Source of the DNA: Selaginella tamariscina
Lineage: Eukaryota > Streptophyta > Lycopodiopsida > Selaginellales > Selaginellaceae
Length of the DNA: 64,000 nucleotides
Assembly: GCA_003024785.1 (NCBI GenBank)
Contig: PUQB01000095.1
Span: 319,612-383,611 of the forward strand
Direction: 5' to 3'
The position numbers and the translations under genes are program-made. The notes under the pieces were generated by a model. That model did no database searches. It saw only the letters and a list, made by a program, of their open reading frames with translations, and was not told the origin of the DNA. Of the stretch, positions 50,231 to 63,104 are shown in pieces (the first letter of the stretch is position 1; each line of letters starts with the position of its first letter).

Positions 50231-51960
50231 TATGGTTTAACAAACGCAAGTATTTTTTTTTTAAATTTTTAATATCTTTATTAAAAAATTTATTATTCAT
50301 ATAAAAATACACAAGAAAACATGCATAAAGAATTATTTTTAATCAGATAAACTATTAATATCACAAATCATTCTAGTGATTTATAAATTATTCTTAAAAA
50401 TGCAAATTATAATTTTTTGAGTATACATTAAAATTGTATACATATATTTGAATTTTACCCTATTGTAATTTATAAAGATATTAAAACATATATTTTAATG
50501 CAATCATAGCACATATAATATATAATGTATAATGTTAATATTACAACATAGAAATTAAATGTGTACACTTTTACAAATATTTAATATACATTTACTCTAG
50601 ACCCTAAACATAGTTTAGGATTTAAACCCTAAACACTAAGCCCCACAATTGATTATTTTAAAACGTGTATTAAGTCTAAAAATACTTTGTAATTTTTGCG
50701 TGTGTTATAATATGTAAGCCTCGAGATTGTGTAATGATAAATGCTTGGTTTGGGTTTAACCCTAAAACATAAACACAAAGCTAGATGCTAAACCATTGAA
50801 CATTATTTATATCGTGATACTCATTGCATGTTTGTATATGCATTTGTGTCTGTATGTGTGCTTTAATGCGTGTGCTTGTATATGTAAATTTTTTATTGTG
50901 TCATATATGTGTGCCAAAAAAACATTGAAATAAAGTGAAATAATATTAATGTACACACTATGAACATATTTTAAATTAAACATAATAATATACCATTTTA
51001 TCTATTATATAATTATATATAGTTTTAATAATATATACTAATTTAATATTGTAATAAGGTTTAATATTGAATATTCTTGGAATAAAAGAAAATAATTAAG
51101 AAAATCCCATTAATATAATCAAATGTAGAATAATTACTCGAATAATTAGGAAAATAATATTAATATACACACTATAAATATATTTTAAATGATATATAAT
51201 AATATATCATTTAATCTATTGTATAATTATATATAATTATAATTATATATTAATTTAATTTTGATAATAAGGTTTAATATTGGAATGATCTTGGAATAAT
51301 AAGAAAATAATTAAGAAATCCCATTAATTAAACAAAGTAGAATAGTTACTTGAATAATTAAGAAAATAATATTAATATACACACTATGAATACATTTTTA
51401 AATGATACATAATAACATATCATTTTATTTATTGTATAATTATATATATTATTATATACTGGAATAATAAAATGTAGAATAATACTAAAATTTCAATAAT
51501 TAAATAGCTTGAATCACTTGCTAATGTTAAATACATTAATGCAATTTATAAAAATAATGGAATAAGAGATATATATGTTAGAGAGTCAGTCATTTGTATC
51601 AACGTTAAATTTTTTATCATATCAAACATTTGAAATTCTAACATAAATATTGTCAATATAACATGTAAATTTAAAATGCTTTTAATTTCTTATTCAAATC
51701 TAGATCTGTATTACTATTTTGAAAGGGTTTCGTCATTTGTAATTTTCTCTCTTCAGATTCTTCTTTTCTAGAAAGTGAGCAATATGGAGCAACACTAAAA
51801 TTAGGTGTTATCGTTTATAAAAAAGCATGGCGCCCCTTGTGTTGTTTACAAGTATTATAAACAAATTTAAAACTACTTTAAAAACTCACTCTCTTAAAAT
51901 TAAAATTTAGGTTTAGAAATTCATTAGGATTGCACTAGAATCAGTTAGGGATTTATTATG
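50230..51960. other. E2: AT-rich middle region
   Basis: Equivalent to E1 16010-17590; contains diverged tandem units around AAAATCCCATTAATATA (50940-51480) and the possible leader-exon region (51700-51860). No coding evidence. Telomere-like traces such as CCCTAAAC appear near 50600-50640 and 50755. Confidence 0.6.
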
Positions 51961-52019
51961 TTTACACATCCCTTTTACTTAAAATTCTCGTTAGCCGAGA
52001 TCTTAAAGAATTTTAATGG

Positions 52020-52840
52020 AGTGGTAAAATTATCTAGCCAGTCCTTCCCCGCCTCCTAAAATGGTCAGCAATATCCCGTCCACAATTCTCTAAAACAAGG
52101 AAGGGTGGCAGAATTAATTCAGCCAATACTTCTTCGCCTCTTAAAAGGTGGGATTAATCTTGCTCACAACTCTCAAACAATGAAGAAGTGGCAAGATTAA
52201 TTTCAAAGAGTTTTTGGTCAGGAAGGGGTGACGCAAGATTAATCTTGCCCCCCTTCCTTATTTTAGAGAGTTGTGGACAAGATTTATCCCGCCTACCAAT
52301 TTATGAGGTAGGGAAGCATTGCAGAATTAATCCCGCACCAAGAACTCTTTGAAATCTTGGCTAATTAAGAATTTTAAGTAAAGGGATATGTGAACGAGAT
52401 AAATCCTTAATGAATTTTAATGCAATCTAATGGATCCTAAACCCTTAAAGTAGTTTCACCAAATGGCACATCACAACAAGTCAATATGTAATTGCGCTCA
52501 CCATTCTAAGAGGTGAATTAATCTCGCCAATGCTTCCTTGCCTCTTAAATGGTTTGCGAGATTAATCCTGCCCCCAATTCTAAGAGGCGAGGGATTTATT
52601 CTACCAATGCTTCCTTGCCTTCTAAATGGTGGGGATTAATCGCCACCTCTTCCTCGTCGAAAAGAGTTGTGGTGCCGGCGAGATTAATCCCGCTTGCCTC
52701 TTCCCATCAAATAGTGTTGTGGGCAGGATTAATCCTATTGATCTCTCCTTGTCAAAGAGAGTTGTGAGCAGGATTAATCCGCCCACCATTCTAGGAGGCA
52801 GGGAAGGAGTGGCGGATTAATCTTACCACCACTATATTAA
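52020..52840. repeat. E2: decayed palindrome array 2
   Basis: About a dozen degenerate GGGATTAATCC-type palindromes upstream of the transposase-like pseudogene, heavily changed at CpG positions. Confidence 0.85.
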
Positions 52841-52979
52841 TCAAGCATGAGAATCTATTTTTATACATAATTATATGTCATTGCACATGCATATATATTA
52901 AGCACCCTCAATTCAGATTTTATTGCATATTGCATATTGCATAAACAGATATCATAAATGACATAACTATTTATGTGCA

Positions 52980-55770
52980 TGACAATATTTAATACTAGAG
53001 ATAAAATATATTTTCTTCAAAATAACGAGATAGTTGGCCTTGGAACTGTGGAAGTTTAAGATGATAATGCATCATGTTACAATGTCTTGTGTGTACGTAT
53101 GGGTGAACACCATTTGCAAGCATGTTGAGGTTCTTGAAGAGGGTTCTCCTATATTGTGGAATGTAGATGAAGTCAAAGCTGACACATAAAATGCAGAGTC
53201 ATAAACAAATATTAATACGATTTTACAAGATGATGACTTGCATATTGTGATGGATGAGGTGATTCTCTTTTTCATGAGATCGAGGTTGAGAGGGGTATCA
53301 TTTCATCTATCAATTCAATGAAAGTCGTATCAGAAGAGAACTAGGGGTCATTGATGTAATTGCGACAAAGATTTCACCTAATGGCACATTGCATCTTGGA
53401 TCCCTCGTGAGATGACAAACATCTGAATTAAAATAGCCAGATGGTTAACATATCCAGGGTTGGATTTCAATAATAACAACAACTAGGAAGGATAATTCAT
53501 ATTTGAAGAAGTTCCTTGCATTGGTCCTATAGTAAGAAAAAATGATTTATGGGTTGCAGATCTACCCCAGCAAGTTCCGGCAAGAGGATCAAGATGATCT
53601 CACATATTCGACAAGCATTATTAGCATCTCCACAATTGACTACTGCAAAAAAAAGTGTTGTCAAATGGCTAACCAAAATGAAATTACCCAATGTAGACAT
53701 GTCTTTTGTATATTCACCCAAAAGCAAAGGCATGAGTTTGAATATGCTGCACTAACTGGGTGTATTGATGGAATGGCCTTGGACACAAGTTATCAGAGTA
53801 CATCCATGGTATTTAATAAGGTGGCCATTTGTTCCAAAACTTGGTACATTATATATGGGATCTCGAAGACCACGTTCTATTACCAGAGGGATGAGTGGCT
53901 AGATGGAGAGCACATCTCAATACATGGGAACACTTGTTTGGTCAAAACCCGCTCTCGCATTATAGTAGCCATAGAGATATTCAAGGCTTTTGTGGAAGCA
54001 AATGTAGACAGGATGCCTCACAAATACTGTATCACAAATGTAAAGGTCAGGGAAAATTCAAGGTTTTGCCTTCAATCTACACTCAATTGAAGCTGTGTAA
54101 ACATGTGAACAAGTGCTTCAACTTGATGGGGCTCTGAACAATCTACACTAGTACCTTCAACAATATATGGAATACTCATTTTAAGGATGTGGAACAAAAC
54201 ACTCTACCTTTTTCAAGTGTGACACTTGTACATCATTGAAGGCTGTAGAGGCTTGTGCAAAAACCTTGGTGCAGACTGCCATTCAAAAGAAGATGAAGGT
54301 CCACATGATTGCACAACAAACTCACCGCATGCTTTTCAAGTCACGCCTGTCAAAATACATGTGGTTGATCCATGACAAGATGGACCATTCAAAGACCAGC
54401 ATTTCAAAGCTAGTTGCAAAACCAAAGTGCCTTGGAAATGTCACAATACTTTTTCGATTTCATTGAGATTAACACATGGACACGGTTGTGAATCATATGG
54501 ACACTTCTCACTTCCACATTGGTTTAGCGACTCCAATTTTCACTATTGAGTCATTGGCCATGTGTTTTAGAAACCTTGAAGCCCACTCATAAACAAGTCC
54601 TATGGGTGATCTCAATTAAGAATAACAATTGGGTCAAGGGTCATTAAATGAGGTTACTTGGGAATATGAGAGGCATTGTCAGTAACCTACATAAAAAATA
54701 GATGGCCATGTTAAGAGTTCTGGTTCAGTGGAGGGATCTTCACATAGTGTACATATGTCCTCAACATTAAATAAGCTTCTTTATCATTTGCTTTTACAGA
54801 TGGATAATTGTACAAACGAAAACAAAAATAAGTAAATCATTTTAGTTAAGGGTTTCTCAAGCTTATATTTACTTTTATTTTCTAAATACGTATTAGCATA
54901 CTTGTCATTGCTTGTTTCTAAAGGTGTATTTGAGACAATCACGCTCAGTTTCCTTATGGTTGGTCACGAAGATATTGATGCATTCTTCAGTAGGACAAGT
55001 GCACTTACCTTACCACATATGATGGATTTTTTTGAAAATTGCATGATGGGAGTGATTCTTTAACTAGTCACCTTGTGTCACTACATTTCTTCTTCTCCAT
55101 AAGAGATGGTATACTTACTATGCATACAAGTTACAACCATCAGAACAAGAATGGTTACCAAAAGAGGGCTTAATGTTTTTCAAAAGTGGAGAGGATGGAA
55201 AGCCACTTCTCCCAAAAAGATAACCAAACCCTATTTAATGAGTGCCCAACTAAGGAACAAGAGCTTATATAACATGGGTTCAAAAATCGATGTCAAAGAA
55301 TTTTGATAAAGCAATTAGTTATTTAGAACTATGTAAGCATATGAGATTAAAATGACATCAATGAGCGCAAACAACATAGAAGCTAGTAGTGATGTGAAGT
55401 ATAAACCCCACACTTTGTTGAGAAAAAGAACCAAAAACCTAAATAATACTTTGATTGCTGCAAGGATCTTTAAAAATTGATTATCATCCTCATTACTTTA
55501 GATGTGTCATATAACCAACCTATTTGAACACACCTGAAATTATCACAAAAATAGTATGGTAAACGTTGTATGGTTTAAACCACAAAAAACAACATAAAAA
55601 GAAGAGCGAAAGATATAATGGATACCTAAAGAAAACATGGTCTCCCAATCAAAAAGACCTAACATGTTTTATAAATGTTAAATTCATTCGATATAGAAAT
55701 GTTAAGAAGCATTAATAAGTCACGATTAACAAAACTACAAAAGATTGTATGTTTTCTAAAGCTTAAAGCA
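52980..55770 (+). pseudogene. E2: DUF7869-type transposase-like pseudogene
   Basis: Parallel to E1 18590-21712. Recognisable blocks: a Cys cluster with QMANQNEITQCRHVF near 53665-53710, GISKTTFYYQRDEWLDGEH near 53850-53910, IHDKMDHSKTSISKL near 54368-54412, MDNCTNENKN near 54800-54830 and a shortened GHEDIDAFF near 54962-54988 where a few residues of GHTHEDID are deleted. Numerous stops, frameshifts and deletions of up to about 100 bp. Confidence 0.8.
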
Positions 55771-56304
55771 ATTATAAAATTACAAAATATAATTAATTTA
55801 ATATTTATAATTATAATAAACTCTTTAATAATAGTACCAAATTGTTTCCTTAAGTATATAAATTTATTAAAAGATATGGAAGATTGACTATATATAGGAT
55901 TTTGTATATATATACTAGTAAAAAATTTAATTAATGTTATATTTAAAATATTAATATTTTAATAACAACATAAATATTTATATAATGTGCTCTTTAATAA
56001 CTTTTACATTAGACCCATATAATCTTAAATATAATATATTATATAACTTAATACCTTCTACTTTTATAATGTTATTAATTTTTGGTCCATGAATGTTATA
56101 ATTCATTAAAGAGTCAATTACAAAAATGAAATGTTTATAGAATATTCTTTTTTTTTAAACACATATTTAAAGAATATTCTTTCTTTAAACATATATTATT
56201 CTAAAGAATATGCCTTTAATATTAGAAATATTAATTAAATAATTAAAATTGTTAATTATTAAGAAATGGGACTCATGCCCATTTTAGTTACAACATGCAT
56301 TTAG

Positions 56305-58440
56305 ATTGCATGAGTGGTTTATTGGTCTTTGTGTTCTTTGTGTTTGTTGCCCAAACTTGTATTGTTAATGGTTTGGCCAACTTTGGACAACTTTGGCCAC
56401 ATTTGTGAATGGGGCCTTGAATGGTTAAATTGAAAGAGACTATTTTCATTTATATTAAGTAAGTTAATAACTTATAAATCACTCTATCGTTATTCCAATG
56501 TTTGAACTTGAAAGGGTTGTATAAAATTAGGTGCAATCTAATAATTTTAAGGTTGAGAGAATTTGAACGAGAGTGTCATTTACAAGGACTAGTTCACGAT
56601 TCCTCATGTCAGAATTCCACTTTGGGTGTGAAGTGATAAGTGTTTAAGATTTAACAAACGAGTCCTTTCTTGATTTTTTTCAAGTTCATCTTTTCTAAAT
56701 TGATGCAGTAATCTTGGTTGACAATGAGATTTTCATTGTAATAAAAAAAGAAGTTGAAGGAGGGGTAACATTGCCTAATTAATAAGACAATTTCTTATGC
56801 ATTATGCAACTGAATTGAAGTTCATATACCCACACGAAATTCTTTTGATCATATAGTTTTGAAGAGGTTGTTCATTCTTTTGCGTACAAATATGGGTCAT
56901 TTGTTGGGGTCAACATGAAGATCCCATGGCACGTGTCTTTATGATCCAACCCCCACTTTTAACAATAGACTATCACCTTTTTAAGGCCAAAGAGGACGAG
57001 TAATTGTAGAAGATTGTTCTTAGAGACCTTACATTCTATTGAGAGTTCTTCCTAGACATGTTCATCCATTCGCCCCTTGCTAAGTTTCACACAACGTCTA
57101 GATACCCATTGCTTTGGTGAACTTTCATGACTTGGTTCATCACAATGTTTTATATTTTTCAGGGTCTGGTATTGTTGAATTCCTTGGCATGCGCCCTCCC
57201 CATGAGTGTCTTTAACTACTCCATGTTCACTAATTTCAACTACACTTAGTTCAAGACATCCTTATGAAAAAAACATTTTGAATCCACTCGAGCCTCTCAT
57301 TGGTTAGGGGTCTAATAGTCAAGAGTTAATGAAATGAGGAAGTGCTTGTTATATATTAATCAAAATTAAAATTATAAGATTTTAAATTTACATATTAAGA
57401 TAGCTATAGGTTACCTTTTTTTTTTTTCTTTTGCACCTGTATGCATTTCCTTTATGAGGATGCTATCATTTGCAGTTCAACTTGATCTTCTTTTATGTGC
57501 TCCTCATATGTGTTGTCATTGACATCATCTTCTTCGTCTCCATTGCCTTCATCCTCCACCAAATCTTCCAGACCAACCAACAACCCAAGAGGGACAATAG
57601 CACCACATGTGGGTTTCAGATTTCCTCTTCCATTTTATAGGAATCCATGTAGAGAGTGGAGCAAGTTTTCCCAACTGACCTTAAGAAGTCCATGCTTTCT
57701 TCAATCTTTTTATTGTCTTGAAGAATGTTGATGATGGGGATATTGTGTATAATACCTTCCTGGAAAAAGAATTTAGCACAATATACCTCCATCACCTTGT
57801 AAGATTTGAAACATTACAGGATTTTTGATACTGCTCCTATGTTCATAGTACAATCCCCTGTGAGAATTTCTTCGTATTTTTCCTTGACTTCCTTAAGAAA
57901 ATCTAGCTCAATCTTGCATTTGAACCTTAAATCTCCTAGTGGTATTAGGCCAACAATCTCAAGTACTTAATAACAATGATCCCGAATCCAATAAGTATGT
58001 AAATTACTTGTGATTTTCCAATATAGATAATTTCACAATCCTTTTTCATAGGTTTGAAGTCAATCTCATGCTTTAGAAGCGTTTCAGCACATATCCTCAT
58101 CTCCTCAAGTATCTTTACAGAAGTTCATTTTAGGACTTCACCCTTGTAAGACTCTTTCAAAGGTTTCATCCAAAAGTTGAATCCCTTTTTGGCAATGTTA
58201 TAAGGTTGGACATTTGAAAAAGAATCATGGAGATTGAAAATCATTCTAGCTCTTTTGAGAAAGCTCTATAGATATAAAATATTTTAGTTTTGAAAAAGAC
58301 TATTGAAAAGACATACTTACTTTATATTCTATGAAGTGTGATTTCCCTTGTGTTATTGGAGATGGAGACTCATATTCTTCCATTTCTCTAGGACACAATA
58401 TCTCATGTGAGAAAGTTGCCATAAATCTGAAGAAAGTTTA
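56305..58440. other. Unidentified low-copy region with possible coding scraps
   Basis: The region has less skewed composition than its surroundings. On the minus strand, about 58250-57960 reads HDSFSNVQPYNIAKKGFNFW followed by EEMRICAETLLKHEIDFKP, and about 57590-57480 is acidic (EEDEGNGDEEDDVNDN), which suggests a decayed gene. I do not recognise the family. No start, splice structure or intact frame could be established. Confidence 0.3.
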
Positions 58441-59020
58441 TGTTAGGATCATATTTAGTCATCTAGGCGTTTTTAGTTATGTGTCTTTTATTGGAGCATA
58501 TAATGAGGAAAAACACCAAAAATATAATATTATGAAAATACGAGTCAAATGGGAGGGCTACCAAAGTAATACAGAATCTAGAATGAAAAATGCATCAGTG
58601 AGGTCCAACAAAATACGGCTTGAGCAGAAGTTATCATAACAGTAATGAGGAAGTTATGTAACTAATCGGATAAGGTTGAGAAGAAGTTACAATAACTACT
58701 AATAAAGGACTGGGAGTATAGGTATAAATAGATCAGAATAGGATTAGGAAGGGATCCCGAGTATATTGATTATTGTAATATTTGCTTAGTGTGGACATAA
58801 TATAAGTTTTCATCTCATCCCCACTACGTCTTTCTGCTTATTTCACTGTTTCTTAGTATACTTTTCTCACTTCGCTACTACAATAAGATTCACAGTACTA
58901 CTACTATTACCTATTATATATCTTACCATCCTTACGCTATTCCGATCTTTTGAAGTTTGATCTCTATCTATTACCTTACTCCATTCAAACCCTTATCACG
59001 GGTTGACGGTGGCGACCACA
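58441..59020 (+). repeat. LTR related to the 29.9-39.0 kb Gypsy element, with PBS
   Basis: Starts TGTTAGGATCATATTTAGTC and follows the Gypsy LTR through GATAAGGTTGAGAAG, GGTATAAATAGATCAG, GGGATCCCGAGTAT and GACATAATATAAG to ACGGGTTGACGG near 59008. It lacks the last part of the other LTRs. TGGCGACCAC (59010-59019) is a retained primer-binding site. What follows is pol of a different lineage. Confidence 0.8.
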
Positions 59021-59049
59021 TCTACATTTGTAGGTTTAGGATTAACATT

Positions 59050-61010
59050 TCAAGTGGCATGAAGTTAAATCATTTCTTGGTCTAATAGGATATTAATGTA
59101 GATTCATAAAAGATTACTTGAAGATAGTAACTCCATTAACCGAATTCATGAAAAACATTCCATGGCACTAAACTCTAAAGTGCTAGCAAGCGTTCATTAA
59201 ACTCAAAGAAGCTATCTCTTTTAAGCATGTATTATGGTTATTACTTTTTGAAGACTTCATTTGAGGTGGAGTGTGACGTATCTGACTTTGTAATTGGTGA
59301 TGTATTGCAGTAAGAAGGACATTTGGTGTTCTTTTTCTCAAAGAAGTTAAATGTAACACAAATTTGATGACCTATTCAATAAAAAGAAATGTATGTTTTC
59401 TTAGAGTATTGACACCATTACTTCCAAGTCATGGCAGTGTGATTTGGATAAATAGTGTAACTTTGAGATACTTTGGAATGCATCTAAAGTTATCACCAAA
59501 GTATACTAATGATAACAAAAGTTAACTCAATTTCAACCTAAAATCAATAATAAGGCAGGAAAATACAATGTGATGGCTAACGCACTTAGTAGGAAAGGTC
59601 ATCTTTATATTATATCGTTACTAATATCAACTTTGGTAGATGAATTTGTGATGGTATATCCTCAAGATGAGTTTGTTAAGAAGGCTTTAGACTTGATAGT
59701 AAAGAGGAAACAAATCCATTAGTTGTGCAAAAATGGGGATATTCCAATAGAGATGGAAAAAAAGGATGAATGCACTCAAACAAGTGCATCTTATAGTGCG
59801 AAATGGAGTTCTCTACTACAAAGAAAAGAGACTATGTTCTAGAAGGGACATGGTATTAGGGGAACATCATGATGTTTATTTGGTAGAACACAATGGAAGG
59901 CACAAAACTTTGGCTGATTAAAATGAGGGTTTTATTAATAAATGATGTTATTAAGTGTGTTAAGACATGCTCTGCATGTCAACAAGTGTTGACTGGTCAC
60001 TTGAAAGATCTAAAAAGTTGTAGTGTATATCAATTTCAAAACAGTCATTCTAAAGTTTCACTTTGGACTTTGTCACAAGAGTATCAAAGTTTTGTGGTTT
60101 CAATTCCCTCATGGTGGTGATTGGTTAGTTTTCAGAGGTTGCCCATTTCATTTCAACAATAGAGATGGTGAATGCAAGATAACAAAAAAAAGTGATTCTT
60201 CCATGAGGTTGTAAGAGTGTGATCGAGATCCTTGGTTTATGGACGAGTTTTAAGGAACATTGTCTAAACAATACGATATGATACTAAAGTTTAGTATGAC
60301 TTACCATTCGCAAACGAATGGTCAATTAGAGAAGGTGAATCGACTATCTCATGTGCTATGTTCGGGGGATCAGGTGAAACACTGGAATATGATTGAGATA
60401 TGTTATAATAACTCGACACACATTGTAGAGGTGTTAAAAGTGGTATTTCTAAAAATATAGTGTTGTCGAAAGACGCCAATCGAGTTTGCTTTGAAGCAAA
60501 GTTCATTGAATACCTGCATTGTGCATGGGATGTTCCTTGTTAAACAATGATTGCAACACAAGAATAGTATCATCAACAATACAATAAACATTGACATGAT
60601 GTAAAGTATTAGGTTGGAGATATTATATTATTAAGTACTATAAACTTGAAGGTTCCAATGACTCTTTCAAAGAAGTTTTTTTGCACTACCTAGGGTCCAT
60701 ACAAAGTGGTAATATAAATAGAAAAGATGTCTTATGAGTTAGATCTTCCTCGAGAGATGAGAATGGTACATAATGTGTTTCACGTCAATTTACTCGAGTC
60801 ATTCCACAAAGATAAAAAACATCTAAAGAGATACAATAACTGACATATGCCTCTTGAACTAGTTGGTAAGAAGAAAGAGTTTGAGGTTGAATCTATATTG
60901 AGAATGCAAAAAGTTTATGGGTAGCAGAAACATAAGCTCAAATATCTTATCAAATGAAAGAGTTATTTTCGACGTTGAAACTATTGGAGAATTTATAAAA
61001 TGTCATGGAG
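59050..61010 (+). pseudogene. Decayed chromovirus (Ty3/Gypsy with chromodomain) pol remnant
   Basis: Pieces in correct order but riddled with stops: connection/RNase H start (KSFLGLIGY, FIKDYLKIVTPLTEF; about 59065-59160), NALSRKGHLY (about 59575-59610), integrase zinc finger CSACQQV (about 59970), catalytic-core end YHSQTNGQLEKVNR (about 60302-60345) and WNMIEICYNNSTH. Then MVHNVFHVNLLESF (about 60765-60805) and a chromodomain-like FEVESILRMQ with LKYLIKWKSYF (about 60880-60970). The chromodomain tail is typical of chromoviruses and targets insertion to modified histones. gag and most of RT are missing. Confidence 0.8.
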
Positions 61011-62264
61011 TTGATGAATGAGTTTGAGGCGAGGTCTCTAGCTGATTATAATAATGTTAAGGAATAAAAGAAAAGCTTTATTTTTTGTTAACTTAAGGGT
61101 CAGTAACAATATTACCTAAAGACATTAAATATATTAAAGAAATTAATTAGCTTTTTGTCTATGTTCAAGTGATAAACTTTGTAAATGTATAAAAGTTTCT
61201 AGGTGACTTCATGTCACAAATGGTGCCTTTAGCAATTGAGTTGGCAGCTTAGTAAACGATGTTTTTGAAGTATTAAGCTTCGCGTAATGCAAGGGGATAA
61301 TGCAAATTATGTGAACTTTTTACTGACTTCGCATAGAATAATTAGCATTAATTTTTAATTAATATTTTTAAATTTAATCTAATTTGGAGTTAGATGTCAA
61401 TGAGAACGTTGACATTTTAAAAAGACAAAAAAGGATGTCTTAATTTTTATTTTGAAGTTTGTTTGTAGTTATGTTGACAAGCTTTAAGTGTAGAAAAAAC
61501 AACCCTACTTAGTGCACTTAAGTATTTAGAGATAGCCTAGCTAGGTATAGTTAAGTATTTGGAAGAAACTTTAAACAAATGTAGCATTTCCATTTAGAAA
61601 ACTCTTCCTTAATTTTGATCTCGCCGCTCGGTCGGGATTTTGTGAGTTCGATGTGTCAAATAAGGTTAAGACTTTTTTGGTGTGAGTTGGTCTCATCCTC
61701 CTTGGTGATAACTTTCACATGTTTAATTGTCTTGAAGAATCTTTGGAGTTGATAAATATTCTTAAAGGGATATTCTAATAATATACTATTGGGAATATGC
61801 TAGTGGAATATGTTGCTTTATGCAGTGTGTTTCTAAGTATGTACAAAGTCTCAAAAGGTTCTTTTAGTGGCTACTATTATATATAGAGAGGGCATGTTTT
61901 TTGAGTTGTTTTTATATGTGAATTGTCTTGTGGATCAGCATGTAACATTATCTCAACATAGAGAAGATCGATAAAGGTCTAAAGCATAACAAAACCAAGC
62001 ATATGCCAACTTAAGCTTCATCTCCAAGACTCCAAGGTATATGAGATATTCTTTTAATATCCTAAGGTATCATGGAGATAGGATATTAGTATACAAAATA
62101 TTCTTGTACTTTGTTTTCTTGTTTTTAAACTTAATTATCATGAGGGTTGACTTAGGGTTGCCCTAACCCCATGCCCCATTAAGTATTATTATTAAAAATT
62201 AAAATACATTATTATTATAATTATTATAAATATTAATTATTTTATTAAACCAATTAGTATAGTA

Positions 62265-62492
62265 TTTATTAAGTATTATTATTAAAAATTAAAATACAAG
62301 GATTAAATTTTTTCAAGGGTATAAATGTAAATTTGTTGATCCTTGGTAGCAAATCTAATATATTTAATTATATTTAACTAATAATAATATTAATTAAGAT
62401 TTATAATTATTAATATAATATTTATTAAGTATTATTATTAAAATTTAAAATACAAGGATTAAATTTTTTTCAAACGTATAAATGTAAATTTG
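62265..62492. repeat. Diverged tandem duplication, unit about 130-150 bp
   Basis: TTTATTAAGTATTATTATTA followed by AATTAAAATACAAGGATTAA and a TATAAATGTAAATTTG segment occurs at about 62265-62338 and again at about 62410-62492; a partial third copy starts near 62180. Confidence 0.75.
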
Positions 62493-62937
62493 AACTTTCA
62501 CATGATTATATATGTAAATTTGAAAATTTTAGGGGTATAAAAAAGATCCCTTTTTATTCCTCTAAAATGCAAATGCCCAAAATGAAAGTAAAATGCAAAT
62601 TTGTACGTTGCCGCTTAATTTAAAATCCTTACTTATTATCATATTTAACACATTAATCTTAATTTGTTTTTGTTAACTTAATGGGTGATAAAGAGTGCCT
62701 ACTAAATTTTGATTGTTTATCCAAGAGGAATGGGAATGTCAGGTCCATGCAATTGCACTCTCTTTCTTTATAATGAACGTTATTTAAACAGATTTATGAA
62801 TGAAATTTTCATCATTTTTTATATTAACTTAACATAATTTATTACATTTTAACTTAACTAAATCAGTGGAATAAAAATTTAGTTAAATTAACTCTTAACT
62901 TATTAAAATAAACTGATGGTGGAAGTGGCCCCTGTTC

Positions 62938-63104
62938 CTCTTGTTTTGTTTCAAAACTACCCAAAGTGATCTTGAATTAAAAATCTATATTAATTAACCA
63001 ACTTAATAAACCACATATGCACTCTTGTTTTGTTTCAAAACTACCCAAAGTGATCTTGAATTAAAATCTATCATTAATTAACCAACTTAATAAACACATA
63101 TGCA
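62938..63104. repeat. Tandem duplication of an 83-bp unit
   Basis: CTCTTGTTTTGTTTCAAAAC followed by TACCCAAAGTGATCTTGAAT recurs head to tail at about 62938 and 63021, with only a few small differences, indicating a fairly recent duplication. Confidence 0.9.

Larger units (their letters stand above)
42908..56300. mobile_element. Large DNA transposon copy E2 (older, internally rearranged)
   Basis: Ends: left ATGCACATTGTAACTAAA at 42908, right (inverted) ATGCATGTTGTAACTAAA at 56300, flanked by TTAG at 42904-42907 and 56301-56304. The interior follows E1 from end to end, except that the segment equal to E1 about 7840-11865 is inverted. All genes are heavily decayed and many CpG sites of the palindromes are changed to TpG or CpA. 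It is about 1.8 kb shorter than E1 through small and medium deletions. Confidence 0.85.
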
